64,000 nucleotides of DNA from Roseiarcus sp963829505 (GTDB lineage Bacteria > Pseudomonadota > Alphaproteobacteria > Rhizobiales > Beijerinckiaceae): positions 1,426,001-1,490,000 of the forward strand of contig CAWHIL010000001.1 of assembly GCA_963829505.1 (NCBI GenBank), in the 5' to 3' direction. Positions 8,690-17,642 of this stretch are shown one piece after another. The notes beneath the pieces were generated by a model. That model did no database searches. It saw nothing but the letters and a program-made list of their open reading frames with translations, and was not told the DNA's origin. How positions within the stretch are numbered: the first letter of the stretch is position 1; the number at the start of each line of letters is the position of its first letter. Made by a program: the position numbers and the translations under genes.

Positions 8690-10348
8690 TCAGACGCGGA
8701 GAGCCTCGCTTTGCTTGTCCCAGCCCATTGGCAGGTCAGCTAGTCTCGATGTACCGACACCTCGCGGCATGCGATTGCCGACGATCGCCTTCACGAGGTC
8801 CGGTGCCAGGAACGTGAGCGTGAGCAATATTGTTATGGATCGCGCGGAGCGACCTTCGCGCTCCGCGAGGGCGGCGATGCTCTCGATCTTGCCGCCCTCG
8901 AGATCGTTCATCCATCTGCGCGCGGCGGCGATCGCTGAGAGCAACCGTGAACGAGTGTCAGAGGACATGGCGCGCGGATCTTCGGTTTGTCCCGCCGCGG
9001 GCGAAATGAGCTCGCGCTGCAACCGCGTTGGCGGCTTTGACCAGGGGAGAACAATCGCCTTGGGCGGATTGGCGTCCGGTACATCCCCGGCAAGTTCGAT
9101 CTCGATCTTTCCGGGCATGACGTTGACCCGCTCGATGACGTTTCGGATCGAGGCCGATCGCCGAACAGCTGGATCGTCATCAATTTCATCCGCGCCCACT
9201 CCGAGCATTGAGGGCGACCCTTTCGCTCTGGCTCGCTCCACCAAGGCTTTGATAACGGCCTCCTCAATGTCCGGGGCGGGAAGGCGAATGGTTGCGGGGG
9301 TGGCGGTCCCTGATCCCGGCCGCGTCGAAGCACGCGAGATGTAGTAGCGATACCGGACGCCACACTTTACTGCATGAGAGGGGGTCATCGGACGTCCCAG
9401 GTGATCGAACAGTTTCCCCGTCAGCAGCGCATCGGATGAGGAGCGTCGGTATCCCGACGCGGCGGCCTGGGCGGCGAGCCTCGCCTGTACGGCGTCGAAT
9501 ATGTTCCGGTCGACGATCGCCGGGTGCTCGCCCGGATAGCTGTTCGGGCCGTGGTTGATCTCCCCAAGGTACATTCGGTTCTTGAGTAGGTAGGCAAGCG
9601 GCCCTCGCATGAATGGGACGCCGCCGACGTTCCGACCGGTCGCAAGCGTCCGGACACGGGTCACGAATCCTTTCTCATGAAGATCGTCGATCAGCGCTCC
9701 GAGCGAGCCGAGTTCGAGATAGCGACGGAAGATGAACCGGACTGTCTCCGCCTCGACCTCGTCGACGACGAGCTTCCGCTCGACGACCCGGTAGCCGAGC
9801 GGCACAACGCCGCCGACCCATATGCCTTTCTTCTTCGAGGCGGCGACCTTGTCGCGGATCCGCTCACCCGTGACCTCCCTTTCAAACTGGGCAAACGACA
9901 GAAGCATGTTCAGCGTCAGCCGCCCCATGCTGGTCGTTGTGTTGAACGACTGCGTGATGGAGATGAATGAGACGCTGGCAGCGTCAAACGCCTCGACGAG
10001 CTTGGCGAAGTCCGCGAGCGATCGCGTCAGCCGGTCGACCTTGTACACCACGATGACGTCAATTCGCTTTGCCGCCACCGCCTCGAGCAGCGCTTTTAGG
10101 GCTGGACGATCCAGGTTGCCGCCCGAGTAGCCGCCGTCGTCGTAGGGGGTTGGAACGAGAATCCAGCCCTCATCCGCCTGGCTCCGGATGTACGCCGCGC
10201 AGGCCTCGCGCTGGGCGTCCAGGGAGTTGAAGTCCTGCTCGAGTCCCTGATCGGTCGAGACACGGGTATAGATCGCGCAGCGCAAGGCGCGCGGCTTTGC
10301 GCTACCACCTACGACGTTCGAGCCTCCGCGACGCGACTGCCGTCTCAT
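8690..10348 (-). CDS. large serine recombinase (site-specific recombinase, resolvase/invertase superfamily)
   Basis: This 552-aa protein has the resolvase N-terminal catalytic domain: YTRVSTD near residue 28 carries the nucleophilic serine, followed by DRLTRSLADF and the FAQFEREVTGERIRDK helix. A recombinase domain (about 190-290) and a C-terminal region with YRYYISR follow. Such enzymes integrate, excise or transpose elements by double-strand cleavage with a 5'-phosphoserine link. Its start overlaps the stop of the DUF2924 gene by ATGA. The DUF3489-DUF2924-recombinase order is a recurring module in alphaproteobacteria and may be the motor of the 2-12 kb insertion. Confidence 0.93.
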   Translation of the reverse strand: MRRQSRRGGSNVVGGSAKPRALRCAIYTRVSTDQGLEQDFNSLDAQREACAAYIRSQADEGWILVPTPYDDGGYSGGNLDRPALKALLEAVAAKRIDVIVVYKVDRLTRSLADFAKLVEAFDAASVSFISITQSFNTTTSMGRLTLNMLLSFAQFEREVTGERIRDKVAASKKKGIWVGGVVPLGYRVVERKLVVDEVEAETVRFIFRRYLELGSLGALIDDLHEKGFVTRVRTLATGRNVGGVPFMRGPLAYLLKNRMYLGEINHGPNSYPGEHPAIVDRNIFDAVQARLAAQAAASGYRRSSSDALLTGKLFDHLGRPMTPSHAVKCGVRYRYYISRASTRPGSGTATPATIRLPAPDIEEAVIKALVERARAKGSPSMLGVGADEIDDDPAVRRSASIRNVIERVNVMPGKIEIELAGDVPDANPPKAIVLPWSKPPTRLQRELISPAAGQTEDPRAMSSDTRSRLLSAIAAARRWMNDLEGGKIESIAALAEREGRSARSITILLTLTFLAPDLVKAIVGNRMPRGVGTSRLADLPMGWDKQSEALRV

Positions 10349-10974
10349 GACGAAACCTCGCTGGAGTCAACGTTCGTCGCCGGAGTAGAGATGCTGACGG
10401 GTCCGGCTGGGCTTCGCGGCCTCGAGCCGACGTCCTGACCAAGCGTTGTGGTGTTCCCACGCGAGGCTCTCGCCGAGTCGGTCCCTTTGCCTAGCCCAAA
10501 GAACCGTGGGCCGTTCCACCGTGTGCCGGTAATCGCCCGGGCGACTTCCGACATGCTGCGATAGGTCACGCCATTCCAGGCGAAGCCGACCTCGAGGACC
10601 ATGACGCGCTGAAGCTCTCCCGCCCACTCCCTGACAAGGATCGATCCGGGCTTGATGCTGGCGGCAGATGACGCGTGCGTCGGCGCTGTTCGACGAAGCT
10701 GATCGAGCCGCACGCGGCCGCGGCCGCCCCTAGCGCTCTTTGCCGAGTAGGCGTCGAGCACCCGGAGCGTGTGGGGATCAAGGTCGCCAAACTCCAGCGC
10801 TTGCATGCGGTAGGCGAGGGCCCGAACGAGGAGGCTCTTTGGCAGGCTGCCGGGAGCGCGCCTGCCAAAGAGGTTTCTCCACTCAAGGCGCAGCGCCTCG
10901 CCATCGAGCGTGTGAAGCCGCTCGATGGCGCGTTCGACGTCCTCGGTTCCCTCTCGCTCTGAGAGCGCGGCCAT
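10345..10974 (-). CDS. DUF2924 domain-containing protein
   Basis: A 209-aa protein whose core matches the DUF2924 pattern: an LRLEWRNLFGRRAP segment near residue 30, LLVRALAYRMQ, and a C-terminal half with REWAGELQRVMVLE, FAWNGVTYRSMSEVARAITG and WNGPRFFGL. The latter looks like a small DNA-binding or chromatin-type fold near residues 115-160. It always accompanies large serine recombinases and probably assists recombination. It lies 4 bases after the DUF3489 gene and overlaps the recombinase gene, so the three form one operon. Confidence 0.88.
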   Translation of the reverse strand: MAALSEREGTEDVERAIERLHTLDGEALRLEWRNLFGRRAPGSLPKSLLVRALAYRMQALEFGDLDPHTLRVLDAYSAKSARGGRGRVRLDQLRRTAPTHASSAASIKPGSILVREWAGELQRVMVLEVGFAWNGVTYRSMSEVARAITGTRWNGPRFFGLGKGTDSARASRGNTTTLGQDVGSRPRSPAGPVSISTPATNVDSSEVSS

Positions 10975-10978
10975 TTGG

Positions 10979-11716
10979 TCAGGCCGCCTTTTCGTTCCGG
11001 GGCGTCATAGTGGAGTCGCCCGTGTCCGCGCGACTTAGAGCATTCAGTGCCTCGTCTGCGGAGGCGATCCTGTATCGAGTGACGCCGTCAAAGCGGCTGC
11101 GAGCGACCTCGTATCCACGCTTCTTCAAGCCGGTCAGCGCGGCGCGGGTCGTATGGGGCAGCCAGCCTGTCGCCCCGATCAGCTCGTCGATCGTCGCGCC
11201 CCGCGCCTGCTGCAGCAAGGCGATGACCTCGGCGGTTTTCGATCCTGGTCGCGGGGCGGAAGGAGCAAGGCTCTCCGCGTGTTGAAGCACATCGTCCGCC
11301 GACGCTTCGCCTTTCTTGGCTGGGCTCTCGTCCCGATAGGTCGAGCCCCTTCGTGACGCTGCCTTCTTACGAGTGTCGTCATCACCCTTGCGGGCCGGCT
11401 GCGCGCCCTCATCGTCTGACGTCTGGTCATCGACGGCGATGGCCTTCAGTCCCGCCGCCGTCAGCTTGAGCGCGAATGACTGGGCAGTCGGCTCATCTCG
11501 CCGCCAGACCGGAGCGCCAGGCTTGCCCTTGATCTCGCGCACCAGGCCAGCAGCAATCAGCCTATCCGCGACCTTCTGCGCGGCGCCACCCTTGAGGTTC
11601 GGCGTTGGCGTCAGGCAATGATCGTCGCGCTGGGCCGCTGCGCTGAGTAGGACCAGTTGGGTGTCGCTCAACTTTGGCGGTGTCACGAGCTTCGAGGTGT
11701 TGCGTTCGTTGGACAT
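10979..11716 (-). CDS. DUF3489 domain-containing protein
   Basis: A 245-aa protein. The N-terminus (residues 8-95) resembles a winged helix (LSDTQLVLLSAAAQRDD...VADRLIAAGLVREI). A charged linker is followed by the DUF3489 domain at about 155-215, with the features KTAEVIALLQQARGATIDEL, GWLPHTTRAAL and GLKKRGYEVARSR, another winged helix. It is first gene of the recombinase operon and is probably a DNA-binding accessory or regulator of the element. Confidence 0.88.
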   Translation of the reverse strand: MSNERNTSKLVTPPKLSDTQLVLLSAAAQRDDHCLTPTPNLKGGAAQKVADRLIAAGLVREIKGKPGAPVWRRDEPTAQSFALKLTAAGLKAIAVDDQTSDDEGAQPARKGDDDTRKKAASRRGSTYRDESPAKKGEASADDVLQHAESLAPSAPRPGSKTAEVIALLQQARGATIDELIGATGWLPHTTRAALTGLKKRGYEVARSRFDGVTRYRIASADEALNALSRADTGDSTMTPRNEKAA

Positions 11717-11960
11717 TGTTGGACCTTTCGCGTGTGCAGGGGCAGGACTTCCGGCCCCTCACTGCGACAAGCCCCGAATCAAGCTGAACTCGACGGGGCC
11801 AAGGTCCATCGGCGCGTCCGGACGCGCCGAGACATCGACACCAATGCTTGCTTCCGGCCGGAACGCCAGTCATTTCTTATGAACTGAGCAGAATTCTGGC
11901 CCGCCAAAGTATCCGTCATTCGGTGCTTTGCCCCTTGATCTGCTCATCCCGGAGCACGCG
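11717..11960. other. intergenic, outward side of the recombinase module
   Basis: It holds the promoter of the divergent DUF3489 operon and probably an element boundary. No repeat matching the other side of the module was visible to me. Confidence 0.35.
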
Positions 11961-12950
11961 ATGACGCCATTGTCGATTCTCGAACTTGCCCGCGTGACGG
12001 AGGGCGCGGATGCCCGAGCCGCGCTCAACAACGCGCGCGATCTTGCGGTTCATGCGGAGAAATGGGGCTATCGCAGGATCTGGGTTGCAGAGCATCACAA
12101 CATGCCGGGTATCGCCAGCGCGGCGACGTCGATCGTGCTGGCTCATATCGCGACGGGGACGACGACCATCAGGGTTGGCGCCGGCGGGATCATGCTGCCC
12201 AATCACGCCCCCTATGTCATTGCCGAGCAGTTCGGGACGTTGGCCCATCTCTTTCCCGACCGCATCGATCTCGGACTTGGCCGCGCTCCTGGCACAGACC
12301 AACTCACTCTGCGCGCCCTACGCCGCTCTCCAGAGGCGGCCGATACGTTTCCGCAGGACGTTCTCGAACTGCAGGCGCTCCTGGCGCCGGCGGTTCCGGG
12401 CCAGCGCATCCAGGCGGTGCCGGCAGCCGGAACGAAAGTGCCGCTCTGGATTCTCGGTTCGAGTCATTTCGGCGCAATGCTCGCCGCGGAACTGGGGCTG
12501 CCCTATGCATTCGCCTCGCATTTTGCGCCCGAACTGCTCATCCCGGCGCTCAACATCTACCGCGATCGTTTCAAGCCGTCAGAACAGCTCGAGCGCCCCT
12601 ATGCGATGGTCGGGGTCAACGTGATTGCCGCCGTAACCGACGCCGAAGCGAAGCGCCTCGCCACGACGCAGCAAATGTCGTTCACCAACATGCTGCGCGG
12701 CGCACGGGGCTTGAGTCAGCCGCCGATCGACGACATCGAAACCTATTGGTCCCCGGCGGAGAAGGCGCAAGCGAAGCGGATGCTCGCTCGGTCGATTGTC
12801 GGCTCCGCGGCTACGGTCCGCGCCGGTATCGAAGCGCTGGTGGCTGAAACGGCAGCCGACGAACTCATCGTGGTGTCGGACGTGTACGAGCACGCGGCGC
12901 GGCTACGATCCTTCGAGGTCATAGCGCAAGTTGCCGGTGAGACCCCGTGA
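11961..12950 (+). CDS. luciferase-like (LLM class) flavin-dependent monooxygenase, MsnO8-type
   Basis: I chose ATG 11961 (329 aa) over an in-frame TTG at 11928: the family starts with a first beta strand like PLSILELARVTEG, and GGAG lies upstream of the ATG. RIWVAEHHNMPGIASAATS near residue 50 and the VGAGGIMLPNHAPYVIAEQF segment near 75 are diagnostic of bacterial luciferase-fold monooxygenases that use FMNH2 supplied by a reductase. GLGRAPGTDQ near 112 is another family signature. It is a soluble enzyme with unknown substrate. It appears intact. Confidence 0.92.
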   Translation: MTPLSILELARVTEGADARAALNNARDLAVHAEKWGYRRIWVAEHHNMPGIASAATSIVLAHIATGTTTIRVGAGGIMLPNHAPYVIAEQFGTLAHLFPDRIDLGLGRAPGTDQLTLRALRRSPEAADTFPQDVLELQALLAPAVPGQRIQAVPAAGTKVPLWILGSSHFGAMLAAELGLPYAFASHFAPELLIPALNIYRDRFKPSEQLERPYAMVGVNVIAAVTDAEAKRLATTQQMSFTNMLRGARGLSQPPIDDIETYWSPAEKAQAKRMLARSIVGSAATVRAGIEALVAETAADELIVVSDVYEHAARLRSFEVIAQVAGETP

Positions 12951-13559
12951 CCAAGGTCGGGATATCACCAGCGAGGTGAAGCCTCGGCGGAATCGCGCGC
13001 ACCTGCGAGACAGTAGAGTGCTTTGCCGAGCATCTGTTGCAGAGCTCGCCGGCCTTTGGACTCGGCTTCTCGACGGCGACGTCGCGGCCAAGCCATTAGA
13101 CGAGGCGCTTGAGGCCGCGCCTTAAGAGCGACTGTTCAGTTCACTTCACTTCGATCTGGGTCGCTCGTGGCGACTTGGCAGAGCTTCGTCGACTACCGCA
13201 GAGGTGCCCGACGTACAGCCGCGAAGGGTCAAGTCGCTTTGGCGTTCGCCGTGTTCCGGAAGCCAACCCTCTTCTTATGAGCGCGGCGGAATTGATGACC
13301 GACTGCCAGCGACGGCAACTGAGCGGCGTTGATTTGCGCGACGCGACATGTGCCGAAGCCACGATAGTGCGTTTATCGTAGTCCACACTATTGGCGCCTT
13401 CCGCTTAACCTCCGAGAGTTTGGCGACGGCGGCTATGGTCCGGATTGCCGGCATTGTCAGACAACTCGGAACGGCAAAGGTCCGCCCGAGGACTAAACCG
13501 CTCGCGCGGTAGGGGCGGCGAGCGGGCGGCGCGCGCGCGGAGGTAAGGACAACCGGAGA
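12951..13559. other. intergenic, no gene recognised
   Basis: Short open frames here (for example 13109-13381 plus) show no family match and no ribosome site. It fills the space between the monooxygenase gene and the IS91 element and may contain the element's 5' terminus. Confidence 0.4.
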
Positions 13560-13566
13560 GCTCGGC

Positions 13567-13607
13567 CCTGTCTCAAGATCGTGGGGTTCCACCCCATGCG
13601 AGACAGG
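13567..13607 (+). promoter_or_regulatory. stem-loop leader sequestering the integrase ribosome site
   Basis: CCTGTCTC (13567-13574) pairs perfectly with GAGACAGG (13600-13607), and an inner TGGGGT/ACCCCA stem (13582-13596) stacks inside. The right arm overlaps the CAGGAG ribosome site 8 bases before ATG 13616. The second IS91 element has a matching arrangement at 58236-58285. Confidence 0.6.
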
Positions 13608-13615
13608 AGCTTTCC

Positions 13616-14491
13616 ATGTCCAAGAAGCCCGTCAGCCCGCTGCGTCAGCGCCTGATCGACGACATGACGGCGCGCCGGTACGGCGAAGACACGAAGAGGG
13701 ATTACGTTCGCAATGTGAGGAAGTTCGCAGCCTTCCTTGGGCGATCGCCGGATACCGCGACGAGCGAGGACCTTCGCCGCTATCAACTGCATATGTCGCA
13801 GCCGCAGGTCACACCCTCGACGATCAACGCCGCCATCGCCGCGCTGCGGTTCTTTTTCACCGTGACGCTGGAAAAGCCCGATCTCGTTCGTCCTCTGAGA
13901 ACCGTGACCAAGCCGCGCAAGGCGCCGGTCGTGCTGAGCGAGGAGGAGGTGGCGCGTCTCCTCCAGGCCGCGCCGAGCCTCAAGTACAAGGCCGCGCTCA
14001 GTGTCGCCTACGGCGCGGGTCTCCGGGTGTCTGAGGTCGCGCACCTGAAGGTGTCGGACATCGATAGTGGGCGCATGATGCTCAGGGTCGAGCAGGGCAA
14101 GGGACAGCGGGATCGCGATGTGATGCTGTCGCCCCAACTGCTCCAGCTCCTGCGCGAATGGTGGAAGGCGGCGCGGCCGCAGGTCTGGCTGTTTCCCGGC
14201 CAGAACCCGATCAATCCGGTGACTGAGCGGCAGCTCAATCGCGCCGTCACCGCCGCCAAAGACCTGGCTGGAATCTCCAAGCGTGTTTCTCCGCATACGC
14301 TGCGGCACAGCTTCGCCACCCACCTGCTCGAACAGGGCGTCGATATTCGCGTGATCCAGGTGTTGTTGGGGCACGCGAAGCTCGAGACGACGGCGCTCTA
14401 CACCCGCGTCGCCGTCAGCACGGTCCGCGACATCAAGAGTCCGCTGGACCGGCTGGACATCAAGCTGACGAAGCGAACGCCGCCCGCCTGA
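13616..14491 (+). CDS. tyrosine recombinase/integrase associated with IS91
   Basis: A 291-aa XerC/D-like protein. Residues 10-90 form the SAM-like core-binding domain (RQRLIDDMTARRYGEDTKRDY...). The catalytic domain carries Arg in GAGLRVSEVAHLK near 141, HTLRHSFATHLLEQG near 224, LLGHAKLETTALYTRV near 247 with the nucleophilic Tyr. The gene ends 10 bases before the transposase gene. Integrases of this kind travel with many alphaproteobacterial IS91 elements; their role in movement is unclear. The related copy at 57369-58229 is similar in order and size. Confidence 0.93.
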   Translation: MSKKPVSPLRQRLIDDMTARRYGEDTKRDYVRNVRKFAAFLGRSPDTATSEDLRRYQLHMSQPQVTPSTINAAIAALRFFFTVTLEKPDLVRPLRTVTKPRKAPVVLSEEEVARLLQAAPSLKYKAALSVAYGAGLRVSEVAHLKVSDIDSGRMMLRVEQGKGQRDRDVMLSPQLLQLLREWWKAARPQVWLFPGQNPINPVTERQLNRAVTAAKDLAGISKRVSPHTLRHSFATHLLEQGVDIRVIQVLLGHAKLETTALYTRVAVSTVRDIKSPLDRLDIKLTKRTPPA

Positions 14492-14501
14492 CCACGACCG
14501 C

Positions 14502-15710
14502 GTGGCGCGGCCTCCCCTTGAGGTCGCCGACGTCTTTCGCGCCCACGGAGCGGCGTGGCGAAAGGCCAACGCCGGGCACGTGAGCCTCGCCCAGTTGAAG
14601 GTCATGTCGGCGATCGAGACCTGTCGCACAGCCGCGCTCGGCGGACACGTCGAGCGCTGCGAGGACTGCGCACATGAGCGGATCGCATACAACTCCTGCC
14701 GGAATCGCCACTGCCCGAAGTGCCAGGCCGCGGCGGCGCGGCGATGGCTCGAAGACCGCGAGGCTGAGCTCCTGCCGGTCCCCTATTATCACGTCGTCTT
14801 CACCCTGCCGGCGGCGATCGGCGCCGTCGCGTTCCAGAACAAGGCGGCCGTCTACGATCTCCTGTTCAGGACTGCCGCGGAGACGCTGACCACGATCGCC
14901 GCCGACCCGAAGCATCTCGGCGCGCGCATCGGCCTTACCGCCGTGCTCCACACCTGGGGCTCGGCGCTGACCCATCATCCGCACGTCCACGTCATCGTTC
15001 CCGGCGGCGGCCTGTCGCCGGACAGCTCGCGCTGGGTCGCCTGCAAGCAAAACTTCTTCCTGCCGGTGCGCGTGCTGTCGCGTCTGTTCCGCCGGCTCTT
15101 CCTCGAAGGGCTCGCGGCTCTGAAAGAGGCCGGCCGCCTCGCCTTCCACGGCGACCTCGCGCCGCTCGCCGAGCAGAGCGCCTTCGACGCCGCGCTCGCG
15201 CCGCTGCGGCGCTCGGAATGGGTGGTCTACGCCAAGCGGCCGTTCGCCGGACCGAAGGCCGTCCTCGCCTATCTCGCCCGCTACACCCATCGCGTCGCGA
15301 TCTCCAACTCCCGGCTGATCGCGCTCGACGAGAAGGGCGTCACCTTCAAGTGGAAGGACTACCGGATCAAGGGACGCGACCGGCTCAAGACCATGACGCT
15401 CGACGCACCCGAGTTCATCCGCCGCTTTCTCCTGCACGTCCTGCCGAGCGGCTTCCACCGCATCCGACATTACGGCCTGTGGGCCGGCGCGACGCGGGCG
15501 GACAACATCGAGCGCGCCCGACAGGTGCTCGCGGCGGCCCGAGCCGCTCCCCAGCGCCCGTGCGCCGAGGCTGACAGCCAGGCCGAAGACGTCTCGCCCG
15601 TACGCCGCTGCCCGTGCTGCGGCGGCCGGATGATCATCGTCGAGACGTTCGAAGGGCCGCGCTCCTGGCGTTCGCCGTCGCCGAACCGGATAAGGATCGA
15701 CAGCTCATGA
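14502..15710 (+). CDS. IS91 family transposase (HUH, rolling-circle)
   Basis: A 402-aa protein. The N-terminal zinc-binding region has CRTAALGGHVERCEDC and CRNRHCPKCQ near residue 64; the HUH motif is HPHVHVIVPGG near 163; YLARYTHRVAISNSR near 260 holds the catalytic tyrosine. It nicks one strand and transposes by rolling circle. GTG is the likely start. The tail after the last cysteine pair (CPCCGG near 370) runs a little into non-conserved sequence. Confidence 0.93.
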   Translation: MARPPLEVADVFRAHGAAWRKANAGHVSLAQLKVMSAIETCRTAALGGHVERCEDCAHERIAYNSCRNRHCPKCQAAAARRWLEDREAELLPVPYYHVVFTLPAAIGAVAFQNKAAVYDLLFRTAAETLTTIAADPKHLGARIGLTAVLHTWGSALTHHPHVHVIVPGGGLSPDSSRWVACKQNFFLPVRVLSRLFRRLFLEGLAALKEAGRLAFHGDLAPLAEQSAFDAALAPLRRSEWVVYAKRPFAGPKAVLAYLARYTHRVAISNSRLIALDEKGVTFKWKDYRIKGRDRLKTMTLDAPEFIRRFLLHVLPSGFHRIRHYGLWAGATRADNIERARQVLAAARAAPQRPCAEADSQAEDVSPVRRCPCCGGRMIIVETFEGPRSWRSPSPNRIRIDSS

Positions 15711-16002
15711 CCGTCGCCCCGCATCCCGCCGCGCACCGTCGATCGCCTCCGCGTCCGGCCGCAAGCCGGAACACGAGACCGACGCCCGTGCGAGGTCGCC
15801 AGTCCTCCTGCGACCACGGCCGACGTCTCACTCCCGCGCATCGTCGCCATCGAAACCCCCAACCATCGGTGCTTCCGCTGAAAACACCGAGCGTCGCCGA
15901 TTGCCGACGCCTCGCTCGCCAGCCGTCCGCGATCCTCAAATCGCCATAGGCGCGCTCGCCAAACGGTCCCCCAACCTCCCCGCGGTTTCCTCCTTGGGAG
16001 GC
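15711..16002. other. IS91 element 1 tail, non-coding
   Basis: GC-rich and without a supported gene. It lies between the transposase stop and the inverted repeat and is probably the element's 3' region. Confidence 0.4.
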
Positions 16003-16058
16003 TTTCGGACGCCGGCCCCAGCGCACGCCCAACCGACGCAAAGGGCCGGCGTCCGAAA
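16003..16058. repeat. perfect 16-bp inverted repeat after IS91 transposase
   Basis: TTTCGGACGCCGGCCC (16003-16018) is the exact reverse complement of 16043-16058, with a 24-base loop. It may be the hairpin at the replication-origin end of the IS91 element or a terminator; there is no T-run. Confidence 0.75.
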
Positions 16059-16189
16059 CCCTTCACCTTTCCGGAAAATCGTCACTTAGCAGGGAATGTC
16101 GCAAGTCGACGTAGAGCGGCTGTTGCGGGTCGCCGCCTCGTACGCGCAGATTGGGCAGGAAAGCGGTCCTTGACGACCCCGGATGTGAC

Positions 16190-16984
16190 CTATTCGCCCG
16201 CGATGATCCTGACGGGCGCGCAGAGAAGCGTGGCCGGCAACGCGATGACCGAGCCGAGGGTGTTTCCGACCGCCTCCCGGCTCTCAGCGGCGGCACCCCC
16301 GGAACGTTTTCCAATCCCGCGCTCGAAGTCGCCGCGCAGCCCGGGCGCGACCTCGGCGAGCTGGGCGAACTTGTCGTGATTGCTCGGGTCGTCCGCCCTG
16401 ACGTCGCTCAAGTTGATCACCGTCGCGCCGAGCGCCGCCAGTTCCGCGACGTTGGGGTCATCGCTGACCCGGGTCTCTCCGCCCCCGACGAATTGCGAAG
16501 CCCCCAGCGCCCTCTCGTCTTTCGCCTGGATGATAAAGAACGGCTTGCTGGGCTTTCCGAACCGGCGCATCTGCGATTTGAAGACATCGATATCGATGCC
16601 CGGCGCAGCCAGGATGATCAATCCGAACTTGCGCGCATCCGTCGGGGAGCCCGCGATCTTGATCTACCGCAGCGCCTCGACCGTCACCCAATTGCCGAGC
16701 GAATGGGCAACGATGCTGACATGATCGGCGTTGCTCGCCAAGGCAAGCCGAATGACATGCTCAAGGCCGTCGCGCGCCGCCGTCGCGCTGTTGGTGTCGT
16801 AGACGTAATCGGCGAGCTTCCCGCGGGAGGCAAAGGAGAAAAGCACCGGAACGTCAGCCTTTAAATCCTGAACGACCTGGGTGAAGCGATAGAGCCCTTC
16901 GGCGAACAGCGTGTTGTAGCCATGGATGAAGATGAACACCCTGCGCTTTCCCGGTGCGCGTAGCGCCAGTTGAGCGTTCAGCGC
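16190..16984 (-). pseudogene. alpha/beta hydrolase (DUF900 family), truncated and nonsense-mutated
   Basis: Translation gives a clear alpha/beta hydrolase: IFIHGYNTLFAEGLYRF near the start, then VSIVAHSLGNWVTVEALR with the nucleophile elbow AHSLGN, and later FGLIILAAPGID. In the same frame a TAG at 16664-16666 interrupts EALR*IKIAGS, which would be a glutamine codon with one C-to-T change. The N-terminus before KRRVFIFIHG is replaced by an IS5-type transposase fragment. Family members are usually secreted or membrane-linked esterases; here the signal region is gone. Not functional as it stands. Confidence 0.85.
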
Positions 16985-17294
16985 GCTCCGAGCGAATCGA
17001 ATAGAACGCCTGCAAGAGCATCGCCAGCACAAGCTTCTCTGGCGGAATCGAGGGACGGCCCATCCGGGCGTAGAGCGCCGAGAACTCCACCGAAAGAGCT
17101 GCCAGAGCCTCGTTCACGATCAGCCGGATCGTCCGCAGCGGGTGATCTTTCCCGACCCGCGCCTCCAGATCGACGTAGCTAAACAGCGACCCCGACCGTT
17201 CATGTCCGCCACGCATCCATTCGCCTCCGCCAAAGCCGAGGCGAAGGATCACAGGACGAGTCCGCTGGCCAGCGACTTTTTCAACGGCCTCTTA
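16985..17294 (-). mobile_element. IS5-family transposase fragment with one terminus
   Basis: From ATG 17216 the minus strand encodes about 77 residues typical of the DUF772 N-terminal domain (DLEARVGKDHPLRTIR, RPSIPPEKLVLAMLLQAFYS), then the frame joins the hydrolase gene. The outer end carries GAGGCCGTTGAAAAAGTC, reading inward from 17294, which looks like the terminal inverted repeat. The catalytic DDE part is missing, so the element is dead and has removed the 5' end of the neighbouring hydrolase. Confidence 0.8.
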
Positions 17295-17642
17295 GAGCGC
17301 GTTTTGGAACAGATTCTTGTCTCCTCGTAATTGAGTTTCACCCCGTGATCGGCGGTGGCGTCGGGCATGCCTGCCTCCGGTTGGGCAGGACCACTCTCGG
17401 GTGAATTGCGCGTTCTGCAAAGGGCTGGGAAACATCGATAGGTCTTGAACGCCAGTCTGATTTGAAGCATGGGGTATGGCGGCAATGCCTGAAGCCTTCG
17501 AGACCGCGCGGGATTGAGACCTTTCGCCGAATTTCTCCATAATCGATCTATAGTCTCACATCCTCGTCCAGCGCCGCCAATCTCGCAGCCCAGCGGTACT
17601 CGCCGTCAAGGGATTGAAGCCAAGGCTTTCAGAGAGGTCATC
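17295..17642. other. intergenic upstream of P450
   Basis: No gene recognised. It contains the P450 promoter region and possibly decayed mobile-element sequence. Confidence 0.35.

Larger units (their letters stand above)
13560..16060 (+). mobile_element. IS91-family element 1 with tyrosine recombinase (approximate limits)
   Basis: The unit consists of a structured leader, a tyrosine recombinase, an HUH transposase and a downstream perfect inverted repeat (16003-16058). IS91 elements move by rolling-circle replication with no target duplication, so exact ends cannot be read from repeats. A related element lies at 55.8-58.3 kb in the opposite orientation. Confidence 0.7.

Noticed and set aside
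13109..13381. 90-codon plus-strand frame in the gap before IS91 element 1
   Set aside because: No ribosome site, no family pattern and composition like the surrounding non-coding DNA.
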